A stretch of DNA of 64,000 nucleotides, taken from NCBI GenBank assembly GCA_963726825.1, contig CAVSDT010000002.1:2046001-2110000 (forward strand), written 5' to 3'. Positions 24,120-32,442 of this stretch are shown piece after piece (positions within the stretch are counted from its first letter, which is position 1; every line of letters begins with the position of its first letter). The stretch comes from DATLGB01 sp963726825 (GTDB lineage Bacteria; Actinomycetota; Thermoleophilia; Solirubrobacterales; Solirubrobacteraceae). The position numbers and the translations under genes are program-made. Under the pieces are notes generated by a model that was not told the origin of the DNA, did not search any database, and saw only the letters and a list, made by a program, of their open reading frames with translations.

Positions 24120-25115
24120 ATGACCCAAGCGCGGGCCGGCGGTCCCTCATCCGCACCACCCCTCTCCACCGGCGGCGTGGTCGTCCTGGGGGACCGTGAC
24201 GGGTCGCCCGCAGCGCCACGCCCGCGCCGCGAAGGGGTGGGCGGTCCCGCGGACCGCGCCCTTGCCTCCAGGGCGGCGGCTCGCCGCGGCCTGGTCACGC
24301 TCGACGACCTGGCGGACGCGGGCGTCAGCCGGCGGATGATCACGCGGCGCGTCCAGGCCGGTCGGCTCCACCGCATCCACCCGGGGGTCTACGCCGTCGG
24401 CCATCCAGGCCTGGACGCGCCGGCCCTCCACCTCGCCGCGACCCTCGCGGCGCCCGGGTCCGTCCTCACCGGGGCGAGCGGCGGTGCGGCGTGGGACCTC
24501 GGGCCGTGGCCGGACGTCGTCGTGCTCCGGGCGCCGTCGACCCGGGTCCTGCAGGGCGTCCACGTGCGGCGCTCGCGCCGGCCGGTCGCAATGACGCTGC
24601 GGCACGGCATCCCGACCGCCCCGATCACGGACGTCCTGCTCGACCTCGCCGAGACCGCAGGCGAGTGGGCGACGACGCGGGCGCTCAACGAGGCGCTCTT
24701 CCGGCGCCGCACGACGGTCGCGCTCATGGCCGCCGCGGTGGCCGGCGCCGACGGGCGCCACGGCGTCGCCCTCCTGCGCCGGATGCTGCCCCTCGCGGAG
24801 GCCCTGCACTCCGTGCTGGAGGACGACTTCTTCCGCATCCTCGCCGCCGCGCGGCTCAAGCGGCCGCAGACCAACCGGCGGGTCGCCGGGCACCTGGTCG
24901 ACTTCTGGTGGCCGCAGGAGCGGGTCGTCGTCGAGACGGACGGGTGGGCGGCGCACTCGACCCCGCTGCGCTTCGAGGGCGACCGCCGGCGTGATGCCGA
25001 CCTGCTGGCGGCCGGCGTCCGGGTCATGCGGGTCACGCGCCGGCAGCTGCTGGACGAGTCCCACGCGGTCGTTGCGCGGCTCGGAGCCGTCCTGCTCGCC
25101 GGTCCGCGAAGCTGA
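24120..25115 (+). CDS. AbiEi-like N-terminal domain + DUF559 nuclease-fold protein
   Basis: 331 aa. An AbiEi antitoxin-type winged helix (GLVTLDDLADAGVSRRMITRRVQAGRLHRIHPGVYAVG, about 60-100) is fused to a C-terminal DUF559/Vsr-like PD-(D/E)XK fold: HLVDFWWPQERVVVETDGWAAHS carries the D...ExD acidic residues, followed by RRRDADLLAAGVRVMRVT. No AbiEii toxin partner is adjacent. This architecture is common and multi-copy in Thermoleophilia; the function is unproven. The N-terminal 50 residues are low complexity. Confidence 0.82.
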   Translation: MTQARAGGPSSAPPLSTGGVVVLGDRDGSPAAPRPRREGVGGPADRALASRAAARRGLVTLDDLADAGVSRRMITRRVQAGRLHRIHPGVYAVGHPGLDAPALHLAATLAAPGSVLTGASGGAAWDLGPWPDVVVLRAPSTRVLQGVHVRRSRRPVAMTLRHGIPTAPITDVLLDLAETAGEWATTRALNEALFRRRTTVALMAAAVAGADGRHGVALLRRMLPLAEALHSVLEDDFFRILAAARLKRPQTNRRVAGHLVDFWWPQERVVVETDGWAAHSTPLRFEGDRRRDADLLAAGVRVMRVTRRQLLDESHAVVARLGAVLLAGPRS

Positions 25116-25245
25116 CCACGCCGTCCGCCGCGACCCCGTGGTGCGGCGCGCGGACCGCAGGGGACCGCCAGGACGACCACGCCCTCCGAGCGGCGGGCGT
25201 GGGAAGGCGGGCGGACCGCGGCGGCGCGGGGCGGCGGCGGGGGGT

Positions 25246-25321
25246 GCGGCTCGGCCGACGGCGGCTCGGGCCGGCGGGGGGGCGCGGCTCGGCCGAGGGC
25301 GGCTCGGCCGGCGGCGCGCGG
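25246..25321. repeat. Degenerate 38-bp tandem duplication in gene-free gap
   Basis: Two copies (25246-25283, 25284-25321), each starting GCGGCTCGGCCGASGGCGGC. The 217-bp gap 25116-25332 holds this GC-rich repeat and no recognisable gene; it may form the 3' hairpin of the sigma-factor mRNA. Confidence 0.6.
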
Positions 25322-25332
25322 GGCGGCGGCCG

Positions 25333-26433
25333 CTACGCGACGTCGCGGAGCTTCTGGGCCTCCGCGAGGGACTGCAGCTTCTTCAGCGACTGGTTCTCGA
25401 TCTGGCGGATCCGCTCACGCGTCACGTTGAACGTGCGGCCGACCTCGTCGAGGGTCCGGGGGTGCTCGCCGCCGAGGCCGTAGCGCAGCTCGAGGACGCG
25501 GCGCTCGCGGTAGGAGAGGTTCTCGAGCGCCTCGCGCAGGGCCTCCTTCGTGAGGATCTCCGCAGCGCGCTCGTAGGGGGACTCGGCCCGCTCGTCGGCG
25601 ATGAACTGGCCGAACTCGGACTCCTCCTCGTCACCGACGGGCTTCTCGAGCGAGACGGGGGCCTGGGCGGAGCGCTTGATCGAGTCGACCTCCTCGGGCT
25701 CGATGCCCGTGACGTCGGCGATCTCCTCCGGGGTGGGCTCGCGACCGAGCTCCGTGACGAGCTTGCGCTCGGCGCGGCCGATCTTGTTGAGCTTCTCGAC
25801 GACGTGGACGGGGATGCGGATCGTCCGCGCCTTGTCGGCGAGCGCCCGCGCGATCGCCTGGCGGATCCACCACGTCGCGTACGTGGAGAACTTGAAGCCC
25901 TTGCGGTAGTCGAACTTCTCCGCGGCGCGCACCAGGCCGAGCGTGCCCTCCTGGATCAGGTCCAGGAACGGAAGGCCCTGGTTGCGGTAGTTCTTGGCGA
26001 TCGAGACGACGAGCCGCAGGTTGGACTCGACCATCTTCTGCTTCGCGTCGAGGTCGCCGCGCTCGATGCGGCGCGCGAGATCGACCTCCTCCTGGGCGGT
26101 GAGCAGGCGGACCTTGCCGATGTCCTTGAGGAACAGCTGCAGCGAGTCCGTCGTCATGTCGGCGCGCAGGTCCAGGCCCGGGGCCTTCTTGCGCCGCGAC
26201 TTCTTGTCGACCGCGCGCTCCTCCTGCGCCGCCGTGTGCGCCGGATCGATCTCCTCGACGAGCTCGATCTCGGACTTCTCCAGCAGACCGTGGAGCTCCT
26301 CGACGTCGGACTCGTCCATGTCGAGCTCACCGATGGCCTTCGCGACCTCGGCGAACGTCAGGACACCAAGCGTCGTGCCCTTCAGGACGAGGCCCTTGAC
26401 CTCTTCGAGTTCCTGCAGCTCAACTACGGACAT
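25333..26433 (-). CDS. sigA: Primary sigma-70 factor (RpoD/SigA)
   Basis: 366-aa group 1 sigma factor. A short region 1.1-like start (1-60) is followed by regions 1.2-2 (DSLQLFLKDIGKVRLLTAQEEVDLARRIE; GLPFLDLIQEGTLGLVRAAEKFDYRKGFKFSTYATWWIRQAI), region 3 and region 4 (LELRYGLGGEHPRTLDEVGRTFNVTRERIRQIENQSLKKL). GGAG 5 nt before the ATG is the ribosome binding site, and TAGACT about 18 nt further upstream is a candidate -10 box. It is expected to read the TANNNT boxes seen across the window. Confidence 0.96.
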   Translation of the reverse strand: MSVVELQELEEVKGLVLKGTTLGVLTFAEVAKAIGELDMDESDVEELHGLLEKSEIELVEEIDPAHTAAQEERAVDKKSRRKKAPGLDLRADMTTDSLQLFLKDIGKVRLLTAQEEVDLARRIERGDLDAKQKMVESNLRLVVSIAKNYRNQGLPFLDLIQEGTLGLVRAAEKFDYRKGFKFSTYATWWIRQAIARALADKARTIRIPVHVVEKLNKIGRAERKLVTELGREPTPEEIADVTGIEPEEVDSIKRSAQAPVSLEKPVGDEEESEFGQFIADERAESPYERAAEILTKEALREALENLSYRERRVLELRYGLGGEHPRTLDEVGRTFNVTRERIRQIENQSLKKLQSLAEAQKLRDVA

Positions 26434-26535
26434 AGGTGCTCCATCTGACGGCGAAGTCTAGGCACTTCCTCAACGGACTCGGGCGAGAACGTAGCGGGTC
26501 CGGAGGCGGCTGTGGGGACCGATCGGAGGGCGCTC

Positions 26536-26541
26536 TAGAAT
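26536..26541 (+). promoter_or_regulatory. -10 box of H1-like gene
   Basis: TAGAAT ends 9 nt before the ATG at 26551; a close match to the sigma-A -10 consensus. Confidence 0.55.
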
Positions 26542-26550
26542 CCCGCGGTC

Positions 26551-27045
26551 ATGGCCGAGCGCACCCGCAAGACCGCGTCGCAAGACGAGCCCGAGGGCGG
26601 CGTCCTCGCCGGCCTGCCTGCGACGCGCCCGAACCGCATGGGACGGCGCGCCCGCCCCGCGGCGGACGCGGCAGCGGAGGCGCCGGCCGCGGCGAGCGCC
26701 AAGCCGGCCGCGCGCAAGGCGAAGCCGAAGGCCGCGCCCAAGGCCGCCGCGAAGCCGAAGGCCAAGGCCGCCGCGCGCAAGAAGCCGGCCGCGGCGAAGC
26801 CCACCGTCGAGGCCGGGGCGACACCCTCGCCGACGCCGATCGCCGAGGGCCGCAAGCCGCGCCCCGTGCGCGCCGGCCATCCCGGCCTGGCGGACCGGTC
26901 CGCCCAGGACCGCCCGGACCAGCGCGAGGACGAGGGCGGCGTCGCCGCCACGGTCGTGCAGGCCGCCGGCGACCTGGCCGCGCTCGGCGTCTCCGCCGGC
27001 GCGTCGGTGCTCAAGGGCATCGGCAAGCGCCTGCCGCGCCCGTAG
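26551..27045 (+). CDS. Histone H1-like Lys/Ala/Pro-rich protein
   Basis: 164 aa. Residues about 43-95 are a low-complexity KPKAAPKAAAKPKAKAA-type tract like the C-terminal tail of eukaryotic H1 and bacterial H1-like nucleoid proteins, expected to bind DNA. Flanks are acidic/polar, and the C-terminal 30 residues (ATVVQAAGDLAALGVSAGASVLKGIGKRLP) form an amphipathic or hydrophobic helix that could associate with membrane. No globular DNA-binding domain. Divergent from sigA. Confidence 0.7.
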   Translation: MAERTRKTASQDEPEGGVLAGLPATRPNRMGRRARPAADAAAEAPAAASAKPAARKAKPKAAPKAAAKPKAKAAARKKPAAAKPTVEAGATPSPTPIAEGRKPRPVRAGHPGLADRSAQDRPDQREDEGGVAATVVQAAGDLAALGVSAGASVLKGIGKRLPRP

Positions 27046-27060
27046 GCGCGGCGGCCTCGC

Positions 27061-27888
27061 CTACGCCGGCTCGAGGTAGGCGACCATCCGCTGGGTCAGA
27101 CCCTCGAGCACGTCGATGCGCGGCTCCTGCGGGAGCGGGCGGTCCTCCAGCGCGACCCGCAGGCGCTCGGCGACCTGCGGCGCCCGGTCGGCGGCCACCG
27201 CCGTCCCGGCGAGCGCCGCGCGCCGCACCGACTCGGGGTCGAGGGTCCAGAACGCCTCGAAGCGGCGGTCGCGATCGTCGTCGGGCGCGACCTTGACCGG
27301 CGGCTCCCAGGCGACGAGGCAGGCGGCGAACCCGGGCGCGTCGACGACGACGGCCCACTCGTGCGCGGCGGCGACGCCCTCGCCGATCGGGACCTCGGTC
27401 GGCGTCCCGGGCGCGTCCTGCACCTCCGCGAAGTCGGCGAAGACGACGGCCGCCTCGGAGGTGCCGGAGAGGCGGGCGTAGCGGTGCTCGACCCGGCGGT
27501 AGTGGCGCTCGCGCTGGAAGGCCCCGAGGACGATGGGCGCGTCGGACATCGCCATGGCGGCGTCCTCGATGGCGCGCGACAGGGCGATCAGCGTCGACTT
27601 GCGCAGCACGCGGGCGCGTCCGTCGTGGGGCACGGCGCCGAAGAAGGAGGCCACGGAGGTCTGCGGCGGGCGGGCCTTGGCCTTCTCGAGGGCGGCGGCC
27701 ACGGACACGCCGTCGCGGCGCAGGGCCGCGACGCGGCGCAGCACCTCGACGTCGTCGGGGCCGTAGACCCGATAGCCCGACGCGGTGCGCTCGGGTGCCG
27801 GGAAGCCGTAGCGGGTCTCCCATGCGCGGATCGTCCCGGCCGTCAGGCCGGTCTGCTCCGCGACTTCTCGTATCGCTAGTCCCCTCAT
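27061..27888 (-). CDS. MerR-family regulator with C-terminal DICT domain
   Basis: 275 aa. MerR helix-turn-helix (LAIREVAEQTGLTAGTIRAWETRYGFPAPERTASGYRVYGPDDVEVLRRVAALRRDG), then a DICT sensory domain (about 105-235: RKSTLIALSRAIEDAAMAMSDAPIVLGAFQ...EWAVVVDAPGFAACLVAWE). DICT domains often partner light-sensing modules. Here the divergent neighbour is an NmrA-like SDR, a plausible target (72 nt between starts). Confidence 0.88.
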   Translation of the reverse strand: MRGLAIREVAEQTGLTAGTIRAWETRYGFPAPERTASGYRVYGPDDVEVLRRVAALRRDGVSVAAALEKAKARPPQTSVASFFGAVPHDGRARVLRKSTLIALSRAIEDAAMAMSDAPIVLGAFQRERHYRRVEHRYARLSGTSEAAVVFADFAEVQDAPGTPTEVPIGEGVAAAHEWAVVVDAPGFAACLVAWEPPVKVAPDDDRDRRFEAFWTLDPESVRRAALAGTAVAADRAPQVAERLRVALEDRPLPQEPRIDVLEGLTQRMVAYLEPA

Positions 27889-27960
27889 CACTTGAGGCCG
27901 GTACGGTCGAGGTCGCATGACGGATCGTCCCAACTGCTGTCCATCTCCGTACCCGGCACG

Positions 27961-28842
27961 ATGACACGTCCCGCAGACCCCATCCTCCTCACGGGCGCGT
28001 CCGGGTACGTCGGCGCGCGCCTGCTGGCCACCCTCGTCGAACGAGGGCACGAGGTCCGCGCGCTCTCCCGGCGCCCTGAGCGCGCCGACCTGCCGCGCGG
28101 GACCGATCTGCGCAAGGGCGACGTCTCCTCCGGCGCCGGCCTCGCCGAGGCGCTGGACGGCTGCCGGACCGCCTACTACCTCGTCCACTCGATGGGCGAG
28201 TCGGAGGACTTCGAGGCGGAGGACCGCCGGGCGGCCCGCACGTTCGCCGAGGCGGCCAAGGCGGCCGGCGTCGAGCGCGTCGTCTACCTCGGCGGGCTCG
28301 GCGGCGAGGAGATCTCCGCCCACCTGCGCTCGCGCACGGAGGTCGCCCACGTCCTCGCCGAGCACGGTCCCCCCACCGTCCATGCCCGCGCGGCCATGAT
28401 CGTCGGGCGCGGCAGCGCCTCCTTCGAGATCGTCCGCCACCTCGTCGACCGCCTGCCCGCGATGATCGCGCCGCGCTGGGTGACCACGAGGACGCAGCCG
28501 ATCGCCCTGCAGGACGCCGTCGGCGCGCTCGCCGCCCTCGCCGAGCTCGACGAGGTGCCCGACGACGTGCAGCTCGGCGGCGCGGACGTGCTGACGTACC
28601 GTGAGATGATGGCCCGCTACGCCGCCATCGCCGGCAAGCGCAACCCGCCGCTGATCGAAGTGCCCTTCTTCACCCCGCAGCTCTCGTCCTACTGGGTCGC
28701 GCTCGTGACCCCGGTCAAGCTCGGGCTGATCAAGCCGCTCGTGCAGGGACTGGCTGCCGAGATGCTCGTCAGCGTGCCGCCCCCGCCCGGCATCAACGAC
28801 ACCCCGCTCGGCTACGACGACGCCGTCAAGGCGGCGTTGTAG
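27961..28842 (+). CDS. NAD(P)-binding NmrA/SDR-type oxidoreductase
   Basis: 293 aa atypical SDR. Rossmann motif LLTGASGYVGARLL near the N terminus, then RALSRRPERA, a YYLVHSMG segment and VYLGGLGGEEI. It lacks a canonical YxxxK, as do many NmrA-like sensors and atypical reductases. The next gene starts immediately after its stop, forming a two-gene operon. Substrate unknown. Confidence 0.82.
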   Translation: MTRPADPILLTGASGYVGARLLATLVERGHEVRALSRRPERADLPRGTDLRKGDVSSGAGLAEALDGCRTAYYLVHSMGESEDFEAEDRRAARTFAEAAKAAGVERVVYLGGLGGEEISAHLRSRTEVAHVLAEHGPPTVHARAAMIVGRGSASFEIVRHLVDRLPAMIAPRWVTTRTQPIALQDAVGALAALAELDEVPDDVQLGGADVLTYREMMARYAAIAGKRNPPLIEVPFFTPQLSSYWVALVTPVKLGLIKPLVQGLAAEMLVSVPPPPGINDTPLGYDDAVKAAL

Positions 28843-29604
28843 GTGGGCTTCTTCAAGCGCCGCCGCGAGCAGCGCATCGCCAACGCCGTCATCGCCGACC
28901 CCGAGCAGCGGACGTCGATGACCGACGAGGGCGCCGCGCGCTCCGTCCAGGCCGCCAACGTCGACATGCCGGAGGCCGAGCTCGAGTCGATCTGGTCGGG
29001 CATGCACCTCGAGCGGCTCGCCCGGACCTACTGGTGGTACCTGTCGCGCATCTCGCTCGGCCTGATCCGGGTCCACTACGGGCCCGACGAGCGCGCGATC
29101 GTCCTCATCGGGCGCCCCCTCGTGCTCCTGCGCTTCCAGCCGCCCGAGTACGAGCTCACGTCAGACCGCGGCGTCGTGCTGTGGAAGATCCTCGACGGGC
29201 TGCTCGTCGGCCGCCGCCGCGAGGGGCACCTGCGCATCGAGGTGCAGCGCTCGGAGTCCACCCACCCGGGCTTCGTGCGCATCCACGTCGAGGTCGAGGT
29301 CGCGAACTTCTACCCGCGCCTGGCGCTGCCGTTCCGCTGGTTCTACGTCAACACCCAGTCGCGCATCCACGTGCTGGTCACCCACGGCTTCCTGCGCCAC
29401 CTCGCGCGCCTGGAGCTCGAGGAGTCCGCCGTGGGCCGCTTCGCGGTCGACGAGGCCGGCCCCGCCGACACCCGGCCCGAGCAGCAGCTCGTGGACGAGG
29501 ACGTGACGATCGGCGACACGCCCTGGGGCGTCATCGGCGCCCTCGCCGCAGCGTTCGCGCTCGTCGCCGGCGCCCTCGCCTGGGCGCTGCGCTCCGAGCG
29601 CTGA
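28843..29604 (+). CDS. Conserved membrane-anchored hypothetical protein
   Basis: 253 aa, family not recognised. Basic start (GFFKRRREQR), soluble domain with a run of beta strands (about 70-185: VHYGPDERAIVLIGRPLVLLRFQPPEYEL...HVEVEVANFYPRLALPFRWFYVNTQSRIHVLVTHGFLRHLARLE), and a C-terminal membrane helix (about 228-248). GTG start directly abuts the SDR stop, so it is co-translated with it. Possibly a membrane partner or lipid-modifying accessory of that enzyme (inference). Confidence 0.75.
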   Translation: MGFFKRRREQRIANAVIADPEQRTSMTDEGAARSVQAANVDMPEAELESIWSGMHLERLARTYWWYLSRISLGLIRVHYGPDERAIVLIGRPLVLLRFQPPEYELTSDRGVVLWKILDGLLVGRRREGHLRIEVQRSESTHPGFVRIHVEVEVANFYPRLALPFRWFYVNTQSRIHVLVTHGFLRHLARLELEESAVGRFAVDEAGPADTRPEQQLVDEDVTIGDTPWGVIGALAAAFALVAGALAWALRSER

Positions 29605-30597
29605 CTACGCGGACTGCGCGCGGTTGAGCTGCGCGAGCTTCTGGCGGTCGTGGCGGGAGTGCACCCGCCGGACCGTGCCGGAGCGCGACCGGGTCACGAG
29701 CGACTCGGTCGTCGCGCCGCGAGCGCCCTGGTAGCGCACGCCCTGGAGCACGTCGCCGTCCGTGACGCCGGTGGCCGAGAAGAACGCGTCGTCGCCCTTG
29801 ACGAGGTCGTCCTGGGTCAGCACGCGGTCGAGCTGGTACCCCGCGTCCACCGCGGCCTGACGCTCCTCGTCGTCGCGCGGCCACAGCCGGCCCACGAGCC
29901 CGCCGCCCATGCACTTGACCGCGCAGGCGGAGATGACGCCCTCCGGCGTGCCGCCGATGCCCCAGAGGAAGTCGACGGGCGAGCGCGCGGACGTCGCCAG
30001 CAGCACGCCGGAGACGTCGCCGTCGGTGATCAGGCGCACGCGCCCCCCGGCGGCGCGGATGGCGTCGATGCCCGCCTCGTGGCGCGGGCGGTCGAGCACG
30101 ACGGCCGTCACGTCGTTGACGTCGACCTCGCGGCGCTCGGCGATCAGCCCGACCGTCTCGCCGAGCGGACGGTCGAGGTCGAGCAGGTCGGCGATGTCCT
30201 CCCCGCCGGCCAGCTTCTCCATGTAGACGCAGGGCCCGGGGTCGAACATCGTCCCGCGCTCGGAGAGGGCGATCACGGCCAGCGCGCTCGGCATGCCGCG
30301 GGCGCACAGCGTCGTGCCCTCCAGCGGGTCGACGGCGATGTCGATCTGCGGGCCGGTGCCGTCCCCGACGGCCTCCCCGTTGGCGAGCATCGGCGCCTCG
30401 TCCTTCTCGCCCTCGCCGATCACGACGATCCCGTCCATGCCGACCGTCGCGAGCACGGCGTGCATGCCGTCCACGGCGGCCTGGTCGGCGGCGATCTTGT
30501 CGCCGCGCCCGATCCAGCGGGCCGCGCCCATGGCTGCGGCCTCCGTGACCCGGACGAGCTCGAGGGCGAGGTTGCGGTCTGGCTTGGCGGCGCTCAC
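29605..30597 (-). CDS. glpX: Class II fructose-1,6-bisphosphatase
   Basis: 330 aa gluconeogenic phosphatase. Family motifs: EGEKDEAPML, DPLEGTT (Li-sensitive phosphatase metal site), TDGDVSG and FLWGIGGTPEGV. GTG start at 30597 (VSAAKPDRNLALELVRVTEAAA) chosen because TAGGGT ends 8 nt before it and homology begins there. It is probably the main FBPase, as in other actinobacteria. Divergent from the RibD-like gene over a palindromic promoter. Confidence 0.95.
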   Translation of the reverse strand: MSAAKPDRNLALELVRVTEAAAMGAARWIGRGDKIAADQAAVDGMHAVLATVGMDGIVVIGEGEKDEAPMLANGEAVGDGTGPQIDIAVDPLEGTTLCARGMPSALAVIALSERGTMFDPGPCVYMEKLAGGEDIADLLDLDRPLGETVGLIAERREVDVNDVTAVVLDRPRHEAGIDAIRAAGGRVRLITDGDVSGVLLATSARSPVDFLWGIGGTPEGVISACAVKCMGGGLVGRLWPRDDEERQAAVDAGYQLDRVLTQDDLVKGDDAFFSATGVTDGDVLQGVRYQGARGATTESLVTRSRSGTVRRVHSRHDRQKLAQLNRAQSA

Positions 30598-30605
30598 GCG
30601 GCCGG

Positions 30606-30621
30606 ACCCTATCCATAGGGT
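30606..30621. promoter_or_regulatory. Palindromic bidirectional -10 element (glpX / reductase)
   Basis: ACCCTAT-CC-ATAGGGT is an inverted repeat with a 2-bp centre. It gives TAGGGT facing right (7 nt before ATG 30629) and TAGGGT facing left (8 nt before GTG 30597). Both transcripts would be nearly leaderless. Confidence 0.65.
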
Positions 30622-30628
30622 GCCTCCG

Positions 30629-31378
30629 ATGGAGCTCGAGCGCCTCTTCCCGCCTGGCGGCCCCGTCACCCCGAGCGACCTGCTGGCGACGGAGCGGCCG
30701 TGGGAGCGCGCCCCCGCGGACCGGCCCTACGTGCTGGCGAACATGATCGCCACCCTCGACGGCCGGGCCGACATCGACGGGGGCTCCACCGCCCTCGGCG
30801 GCCCGGGCGACGCCGCGATGTTCGGCGCGCTGCGCGGCAGCGTGGACGCGATCCTGGCCGGCACCGGGACCGTCGCGGTCGAGCGCTACGGGCGCCTGGC
30901 CGCGAAGGCGCAGCGCCGTCGCGACCGGCGCGCGCTCGGGCTGGCGGGGGATCCGCTGATGGTGCTGATCTCGCGCTCGGGCAAGCTGCCGTGGGACGCG
31001 CCGCTGTTCGCGGCCGACGTGCAGCCCGTCGTCGTCTTCTCCACCCCCGGCCGGGTCAAGCCCCCGAAGGGGATCGCCGCCCCCGTGGAGCTCGTGGAGC
31101 TCGAGGACCTCTCCATCGCGACCGCCCTGACGGCGCTGCGGCGCGACCACGGGGTGCGCGCGCTGCTGTGCGAGGGCGGCCCACGGCTCCTGCGGGCGAT
31201 GGTCGCCGGCGGGCTGGTCGACGAGCTCTGCCTCACCCTCGACCCGCTCCTGGCGGGCGGGGACGCGATGCGCCGCATCCTCGCCGGCGACGAGCTCGCC
31301 GACCCGGTCCGCGCCCGTCTGCACTCCGTGCTGCGCCACGAGGACGAGCTGCTGCTGCGCTACCGCCTGCGCACCTGA
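30629..31378 (+). CDS. RibD C-terminal-like pyrimidine reductase / DHFR-fold protein
   Basis: 249 aa NADPH-dependent reductase fold. PYVLANMIATLDGRADIDG near the start, DAILAGTGTVAVERYG, LLCEGGPRLLRAMVAGGLVDELCLTLDPLLAGG: the RibD_C signature. It lacks the deaminase domain. It may act in riboflavin synthesis or reduce another substrate; there are no rib genes nearby. First gene of a rightward run through the acyltransferase and coaA. Confidence 0.85.
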   Translation: MELERLFPPGGPVTPSDLLATERPWERAPADRPYVLANMIATLDGRADIDGGSTALGGPGDAAMFGALRGSVDAILAGTGTVAVERYGRLAAKAQRRRDRRALGLAGDPLMVLISRSGKLPWDAPLFAADVQPVVVFSTPGRVKPPKGIAAPVELVELEDLSIATALTALRRDHGVRALLCEGGPRLLRAMVAGGLVDELCLTLDPLLAGGDAMRRILAGDELADPVRARLHSVLRHEDELLLRYRLRT

Positions 31379-31391
31379 GCGCCGCCCGGTG

Positions 31392-31397
31392 TAGGTT
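31392..31397 (+). promoter_or_regulatory. -10 box, leaderless start
   Basis: TAGGTT ends 6 nt before the ATG at 31404. Confidence 0.5.
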
Positions 31398-31403
31398 CGC
31401 CCG

Positions 31404-32438
31404 ATGGGGAGCCAGGGTGTCAAGGGCCTGACGGTCGCGGTGACGGGACCGACGGGGGACGTCGGCCGCGCGCTCCTGCGCGCGCTCGACAAGGACCGGC
31501 GGGTCGAGCGGGTGCTCGGCATGGCACGCCGGCCGTTCGACCCGGCCGCGGCGGGGCTGCGCAAGACGACCTACCGCCAGGGGGACGTGCTCGACCGCGA
31601 CGCCCTCGAGGACCTGTTCTCGGAGGCCGACGTCGTCGTGCACCTCGCCTTCATCATCATGGGGGACCAGGGCGAGACCCGTTCGATCAACCTCGAGGGC
31701 TCGCGCAACGTGTTCGCCGCCGCGGCCGCGGCGGCGTCCGTCCAGCGCGTCGTCTACACGTCGTCCGTCGCCGCCTACGGCTTCCACGCCGACAACCCGA
31801 GCCCGCTGACCGAGGACGTCGACCCGCGCGGGACCGACAGCCACTACTACTCCGCGCAGAAGGCCGAGCTCGAGGGCGTGCTTGCCGCCGAGCTCGACGG
31901 CACGGGCACCGACGCCTACGTCTTCCGGCCCTGCATCGTGGCCGGGGCCGACGCGCTGCTGCTCGTGGAGAGCATCCCGTTCGTCGGGCTCACGCGGGGC
32001 CTGCCCGGGGTGGTCAAGAAGGCGCTGGGCACCATCCCGCTCGCGCGGCCCGTGATCCCCGATCCGGGCGTCCCGTTCCAGCTCGTCCACGCCGATGACG
32101 TCGCGCTCGCGCTGCGCGCCGCCATCGCCGGCCGCGGCGAGCCCGGCGTCTACAACCTGGCCGCCGACGGCGAGGTCGCCCTCTCGGACCTCGCCAAGGA
32201 GCTCGGCTGGCTGTCGCTGCCGGTCCCCGCCGTGTCGGCCAAGGCGGCGGCCGCCCTCGTCGAGCGCGTCCCGGGCCTGCCGCCGGAGGCGCACTGGATC
32301 GCGGTCTTCACCGAGCCCGTCCTGATGGACACGGCCAAGGCCCGCAAGCTCCTGCGCTGGCGCCCCGCCCACGACGGGCTCGACGTGCTCGCCGAGACCG
32401 TCGCCGCGGCGCGGGACGCGGGCCTCGTCTCCAGGTAG
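31404..32438 (+). CDS. NAD-dependent epimerase/dehydratase (extended SDR)
   Basis: 344 aa extended SDR. Rossmann VAVTGPTGDVGRALL, DVVVHLAF, SSVAAYG and the catalytic YYSAQK (YxxxK). The C-terminal part has FQLVHADDVALAL and a VYNLAADGEV segment. It lies 4 nt before the WS/DGAT gene and is probably co-transcribed with it, which hints at lipid-linked chemistry (inference). Confidence 0.85.
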   Translation: MGSQGVKGLTVAVTGPTGDVGRALLRALDKDRRVERVLGMARRPFDPAAAGLRKTTYRQGDVLDRDALEDLFSEADVVVHLAFIIMGDQGETRSINLEGSRNVFAAAAAAASVQRVVYTSSVAAYGFHADNPSPLTEDVDPRGTDSHYYSAQKAELEGVLAAELDGTGTDAYVFRPCIVAGADALLLVESIPFVGLTRGLPGVVKKALGTIPLARPVIPDPGVPFQLVHADDVALALRAAIAGRGEPGVYNLAADGEVALSDLAKELGWLSLPVPAVSAKAAAALVERVPGLPPEAHWIAVFTEPVLMDTAKARKLLRWRPAHDGLDVLAETVAAARDAGLVSR

Positions 32439-32442
32439 ACCG

